The notes beneath the pieces are model-generated. The model was given only the letters and a program-made list of their open reading frames with translations. It had not been told where the DNA came from and ran no database searches. 24,677 nt of DNA from a virus, in IMG/VR virus record IMGVR_UViG_3300009132_000035, positions 1 through 24,677 of that record. One strand, 5' to 3'. Numbering within the stretch: the stretch's first letter is position 1; each line of letters begins with the position of its first letter. Shown here in pieces: positions 22,096-24,677 of this stretch. The translations under genes were made by a program, and so were the position numbers.

Positions 22096-22521
22096 ATGAT
22101 ATCAGATGATTTAAAGTTAACAGGTAATCTGACTATTGCTGTAAATGATGAAATAGTTCAAGAAACCAAAAACTTAGTAGTAACAGCAGGTAAAAATTTT
22201 GTTGCATCAAGAATGAAAGATACAACAAAAGCAGCAATGACGCACATGGCAGTAGGAACAGGTACAACAGCTGCAGCAGCAGGAAATACTACCCTAGTAT
22301 CAGAAACTGATCGTAATGCGTTAACATCAACAACTGTAACTAACAACGAAATAGCATATGTTGCTACTTGGGCTGCAGGTGATGCAACTGCTGCATTAAC
22401 AGAAGCAGGCATTTTCAATGCATCATCAGGTGGTGATATGTTGTGTAGAACAGTATTTTCTGTAGTTAACAAAGGCGCAAGCGATAGCATGACTATTACT
22501 TGGACAGTAACTGTAAGTTAA
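22096..22521 (+). CDS. virion protein, tail-fibre-type
   Basis: A 141-residue protein rich in Thr, Ala and Val. A strand-rich N-terminus (GNLTIAVNDEIV) is followed by NLVVTAGKNFVASRM, then MAVGTGTTAAAAGNTTLVSE, a segment type common in small phage tail or fibre proteins. The C-terminal strands SMTITWTVTVS close the fold. GGAG lies eight bases before the ATG. It belongs to the virion cluster and ends one base before the next start. The precise role is unknown. Confidence 0.6.
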   Translation: MISDDLKLTGNLTIAVNDEIVQETKNLVVTAGKNFVASRMKDTTKAAMTHMAVGTGTTAAAAGNTTLVSETDRNALTSTTVTNNEIAYVATWAAGDATAALTEAGIFNASSGGDMLCRTVFSVVNKGASDSMTITWTVTVS

Positions 22522-22522
22522 G

Positions 22523-22876
22523 ATGGCAGTTAAATTTAGTAATAACGCTTCTGCTTTATTAGATGGAGCTATTACAAATTCAGCAACTTCAGTAGTACTG
22601 GATGATGTTTCAGAATTTCCGACATTATCAGGGAGCGATTACACATATGTTACGCTAGCAAATGCAGCAGCAACTAAAACTGAGATAGTTAAAGTTACAG
22701 GTATAAATACAGGAACAAAGACTTTAACTGTAGTTAGAGCTCAAGATGGTACTTCTGCACAAGCTTTTAGTGATGGTGACATGTGTGAATTAAGGTTAAC
22801 TGCAGCTTTGCTAACTGATAAAGTTAGTGAGGCTGAAGGTGACGGTGGAGTTGCAATGGCTATAGCATTAGGTTAG
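22523..22876 (+). CDS. small beta-rich virion protein
   Basis: 117 residues. The strands TSVVLDDVSEFP, YTYVTLAN, KTEIVKVTGI and KTLTVVRAQDGT form a compact beta domain like those in small tail or decoration proteins. The RAQDGTSAQAFSDGD turn is of a type I associate with phage tail genes. The ATG follows the previous stop by one base without a strong ribosome site, so translation is probably coupled. No enzymatic motif is seen. Confidence 0.6.
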   Translation: MAVKFSNNASALLDGAITNSATSVVLDDVSEFPTLSGSDYTYVTLANAAATKTEIVKVTGINTGTKTLTVVRAQDGTSAQAFSDGDMCELRLTAALLTDKVSEAEGDGGVAMAIALG

Positions 22877-22885
22877 GAGTAAATA

Positions 22886-23227
22886 ATGGCAAATACATTT
22901 AAACTAAAAACCAAAGCGGGTATAGATGCTTCTCTAACAACAGTTTACACAGTCCCAAGTTCAACAACGACTGTCATAATTGGGCTTACTATATCTAACG
23001 TAAAAGGTTCATCAGTAACAGCTGATGCACAAATAGTAACGGCTTCTTCTTCGGGAGAAAATGCAGATGATGTATATGTCGTAAAAGCTATACCGTTACC
23101 AGCAGGTTCTTCAGTAGAAGTTATGGCGGGTAATAAGATTGTTCTTGAAACAGGAGACGTAATAAAAGTAAAAGGATCTGTGACAGACGCAGTTGATGCG
23201 ATACTTAGTATAATGGAGATAACATAA
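22886..23227 (+). CDS. small beta-sandwich virion protein
   Basis: 113 residues of alternating strands: STTTVIIGLTISNVKG, TADAQIVTAS, DDVYVVKAIPLPAGSSVEV, KIVLETGDVIKVKG, DAILSIMEIT. This layout (strands around a PLPAGSSVEV turn) is common in small marine-phage virion proteins of unknown function. AGGAG lies six bases before the ATG. It precedes the group of basic miniproteins. It is a likely tail or decoration subunit. Confidence 0.6.
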   Translation: MANTFKLKTKAGIDASLTTVYTVPSSTTTVIIGLTISNVKGSSVTADAQIVTASSSGENADDVYVVKAIPLPAGSSVEVMAGNKIVLETGDVIKVKGSVTDAVDAILSIMEIT

Positions 23228-23237
23228 GGAGATAAAT

Positions 23238-23339
23238 ATGCCATACGGACCAGGAACTTACGGTAGTAAAAGAGGAAGACCTCCAGGTAAAAAGAAAAAA
23301 ACTAAAAAACGTACTACTAAAAAAAGGAGTAAGAAGTAA
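23238..23339 (+). CDS. 33-residue Lys/Arg-rich miniprotein
   Basis: The ATG at 23238 follows AGGAG by six bases, and the stop overlaps the next ATG as TAATG. The start MPYGPGTYGSKRGRPPG is followed by an almost pure basic tail. About 15 of 33 residues are Lys or Arg and none is acidic. The GRPPG core resembles an AT-hook. It is too basic to be a free enzyme; DNA or RNA binding, perhaps inside the capsid, is likely. The good ribosome site and tight spacing support it as a real gene. Confidence 0.7.
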   Translation: MPYGPGTYGSKRGRPPGKKKKTKKRTTKKRSKK

Positions 23340-23638
23340 TGGCTCGTAAATATAAATCTCCTGCGTGGACAAGAAAAGAAGGACAAAATCCAAAAGGTGG
23401 TTTAAATGCTAAAGGTAGAGCAAGTGCAAAAAAACAAGGTTCTAATTTAAAACGACCACTTAAAACAGGTACTAATCCTAGACGAGTATCATTTGCTGCT
23501 AGATTTGCAGGAATGAAAGGTCCAATGAAAGATAGCAAAGGTAGACCTACTCGTAAAGCATTAGCACTTAAAGCTTGGGGCTTTGGTTCTGTAGAAGCTG
23601 CAAGAAATTTTGCTAACAGGCATAAAAAGAAGAAATAA
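23339..23638 (+). CDS. basic protein, DUF6321-like
   Basis: 99 residues, about 29 basic and three acidic. The wording KYKSPAWTRKEGQNPKGGLN, then GRPTRKALALKAWGFGS and a final HKKKK, matches what I remember of DUF6321, a family of unknown function. It lies between two even smaller basic proteins, with GGAG six bases before its ATG. DNA binding or condensation in the virion is a reasonable guess from charge. No structural or catalytic motif identifies it further. Confidence 0.7.
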   Translation: MARKYKSPAWTRKEGQNPKGGLNAKGRASAKKQGSNLKRPLKTGTNPRRVSFAARFAGMKGPMKDSKGRPTRKALALKAWGFGSVEAARNFANRHKKKK

Positions 23639-23640
23639 TT

Positions 23641-23793
23641 ATGGCAAAACGAGGCTTATACGCAAACATCCATGCAAAACGTAAAAGAATTAAAGCAGGT
23701 TCTAAAGAGAGAATGAGGAAAAAAGGAGCTAAAGGCGCTCCTACTGCTAAACAGTTTAAACGTGCAGCTAAGACTGCAAAGAAGAGGAAATAA
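23641..23793 (+). CDS. 50-residue basic miniprotein
   Basis: The ATG at 23641 comes two bases after the preceding stop. The protein begins MAKRGLYANIHAKRKRIKAG and has about 21 basic residues and one acidic. Similar MAKRGLYANI-type small proteins are, from memory, common in phage genomes, with no assigned role. It forms a set with the 33- and 99-residue proteins upstream and overlaps nothing. The ribosome site for the next gene (GAGG) lies inside its last codons. Confidence 0.7.
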   Translation: MAKRGLYANIHAKRKRIKAGSKERMRKKGAKGAPTAKQFKRAAKTAKKRK

Positions 23794-23794
23794 T

Positions 23795-24121
23795 ATGCCT
23801 TATATTGGAAAGCAACCAGCAAGAGTCCCAGTCACTGCTGATGATATACCTAATGATAGTATTACAGCTGCTAAAATTCAAGACGGAGTTATTACTGCAG
23901 CAGATATAGGTGCAGATGCAGTTGGAATATCTGAATTAAGTGCAACAGGCTCTCCAAGCGCTACAACATTTTTACGAGGAGATAATACCTGGGCAGTAGC
24001 TGGTATTACTCAATTTCCTTTTTTTAAAGCTGACGGAAGTGCAGATAATATAGCAATAACTAACGGACAGTTTCCATTTTTTAAAGCAGATGGCACACAA
24101 GATAACATAGGAGTAACGTAA
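23795..24121 (+). CDS. tail-fibre-related protein with FPFFKADG repeats
   Basis: 108 residues. The N-terminus MPYIGKQPARVPVTADDIPN, then SITAAKIQDGVITAADIGADAVG, is the usual phage tail-fibre attachment-type sequence with strand-turn repeats. The segment ATTFLRGDNTWAV is also common in fibre proteins. The C-terminus carries two copies of QFPFFKADG-xx-DNI-xx-T, 19 residues apart (73-89 and 92-108). GAGG lies seven bases before ATG 23795. The next start overlaps the stop as TAATG. It may be a short fibre segment that joins the next protein. Confidence 0.65.
   Translation: MPYIGKQPARVPVTADDIPNDSITAAKIQDGVITAADIGADAVGISELSATGSPSATTFLRGDNTWAVAGITQFPFFKADGSADNIAITNGQFPFFKADGTQDNIGVT
24011..24118 (+). 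repeat. two copies encoding FPFFKADG-type units
   Basis: Two 19-residue-spaced units at the end of the tail-fibre-related gene. The bases differ at many third positions, so the repeat is old rather than a recent slippage product. Confidence 0.6.
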
Positions 24122-24672
24122 TGGCAGCCAAAATACCAGTAAAAGCAATATTTACAGGATCAGACGTAACATCATTAGGAGAATTTGCAAGTAGTGATAC
24201 TATTAATGGTAGTTATCTTACTGATGGCACAGTCACTGCAGCAAAATTAGCAGCAGATACAGCTACTCAAGCAGAACTAGATGCAGTATCTAATGCTTCA
24301 TTAGCTAAAGCTGGCGGAACAATGACAGGAACGTTAGTAGCTAAAGTAGCAACAACAGCAACAGACACTGATACATCTAATACAGGAAATATTACTTTAG
24401 ATTTTAGTGCTAATCAAAATTTTGTACTAACACTAACAGGCAATATAACATTAGTAAATCCTTCTACAGAAGCTGTAGGACAATCAGGATTTATAGCGTT
24501 TTTGCAAGACTCAACTGGCAGCAGAACGGTAAGTTTGGGAACTGACTATGAGACTGCTGGAGCAGCAGGTCTAACTCTTACATCAACAGCATCAGCAACT
24601 GATTTAGTTCCTTACTTAGTTGTTGCAAGTAACAGAATTTTATTAGGAACACCACAACTGGCGTTTGCATAA
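24121..24672 (+). CDS. tail-fibre protein
   Basis: 183 residues. DGTVTAAKLAADTATQAELD is a fibre-type segment, followed by ASLAKAGGTMTGTL, a motif widespread in phage tail-fibre and collar proteins. The C-terminal half is beta-rich (ITLDFSANQNFVLTLTGNIT and GFIAFLQDSTGS) and resembles a fibre knob or trimer domain. GGAG lies seven bases before the ATG. It probably forms part of the receptor-binding apparatus together with the preceding gene product. The stop overlaps another ATG at 24672. Confidence 0.75.
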   Translation: MAAKIPVKAIFTGSDVTSLGEFASSDTINGSYLTDGTVTAAKLAADTATQAELDAVSNASLAKAGGTMTGTLVAKVATTATDTDTSNTGNITLDFSANQNFVLTLTGNITLVNPSTEAVGQSGFIAFLQDSTGSRTVSLGTDYETAGAAGLTLTSTASATDLVPYLVVASNRILLGTPQLAFA

Positions 24673-24677
24673 TGGCA
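24672..24677 (+). CDS. start of next gene (two codons in window)
   Basis: An ATG overlaps the preceding stop as TAATG and is followed by GCA at the window edge. Only two codons are present, so nothing can be said of the product. The junction type matches several neighbours, which makes a real start likely. Confidence 0.4.

Noticed and set aside
22158-22490. Minus-strand 110-codon open frame inside the virion gene at 22096-22521
   Set aside because: Antisense to a gene with a good ribosome site and operon spacing; a composition artefact of Ala/Thr-rich coding.
24010-24027. T-run TTTTTTT in the tail-fibre-related gene as a -1 frameshift site into the next gene's frame
   Set aside because: The -1 frame meets a TAA directly after the run, and the second copy also hits a stop, so no fusion product would form.

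Overview
This window is a piece of a lytic-looking, AT-rich tailed-phage genome, almost certainly a podovirus-type phage of a Gram-negative host. The signs are a single-subunit phage RNA polymerase, a family A DNA polymerase, a large terminase, tail-fibre-type genes, a lipobox-bearing small lipoprotein, and Shine-Dalgarno sites of the AGGAG type before most genes. No integrase, tRNA, rRNA, IS element or CRISPR array was seen. The DNA polymerase, PrimPol and exonuclease next to an AAA+ ATPase/VWA protein pair recall the replication module of N4-like phages (Schitoviridae). The RNA polymerase, however, is one 593-residue chain rather than the split N4 enzyme, so this may be a divergent marine-type relative. 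That affiliation is an inference.

Layout. (1) 12162 down to 1, leftward: a tightly packed replication operon of 15 genes that runs off the left edge. In transcription order it holds a small Cys protein, an SF1 UvrD-like helicase, several small unknown proteins, an Nmad5-like protein, a MoxR AAA+ ATPase, a metallopeptidase/VWA protein, family A DNA polymerase, a Cas4/RecB-like exonuclease, an ATPase-PrimPol fusion and a RecA/Sak4-like ATPase. Many junctions are TAATG or ATGA overlaps. A sigma70-type promoter (12197-12225) with an inverted repeat stands in front. (2) 16040 down to 12335, leftward: small early genes, including two single-helix miniproteins of 36 and 27 aa, then the phage RNA polymerase. 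Intrinsic terminators lie at 15745-15786 and 12272-12313. (3) 16041-16529: a divergent, gene-free control region with a perfect 15-bp inverted repeat, palindromic direct repeats 33 bp apart and a good rightward promoter. (4) 16530 to the right edge, rightward: two tandem winged-helix-like proteins, a probable small terminase, a lipoprotein, a SAP-like basic protein and the large terminase. After a second promoter (19959-19987) come a connector-like protein, beta-rich tail or baseplate proteins, a protein with an 18-residue repeat, three very basic small proteins and tail-fibre proteins that continue past the window.

How it fits together (inference): host RNA polymerase would transcribe both leftward blocks early and produce the phage RNA polymerase. 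The leftward operon supplies replication and recombination. The rightward block, headed by two possible regulators, supplies packaging and virion parts. Portal and major capsid genes are not in the window.
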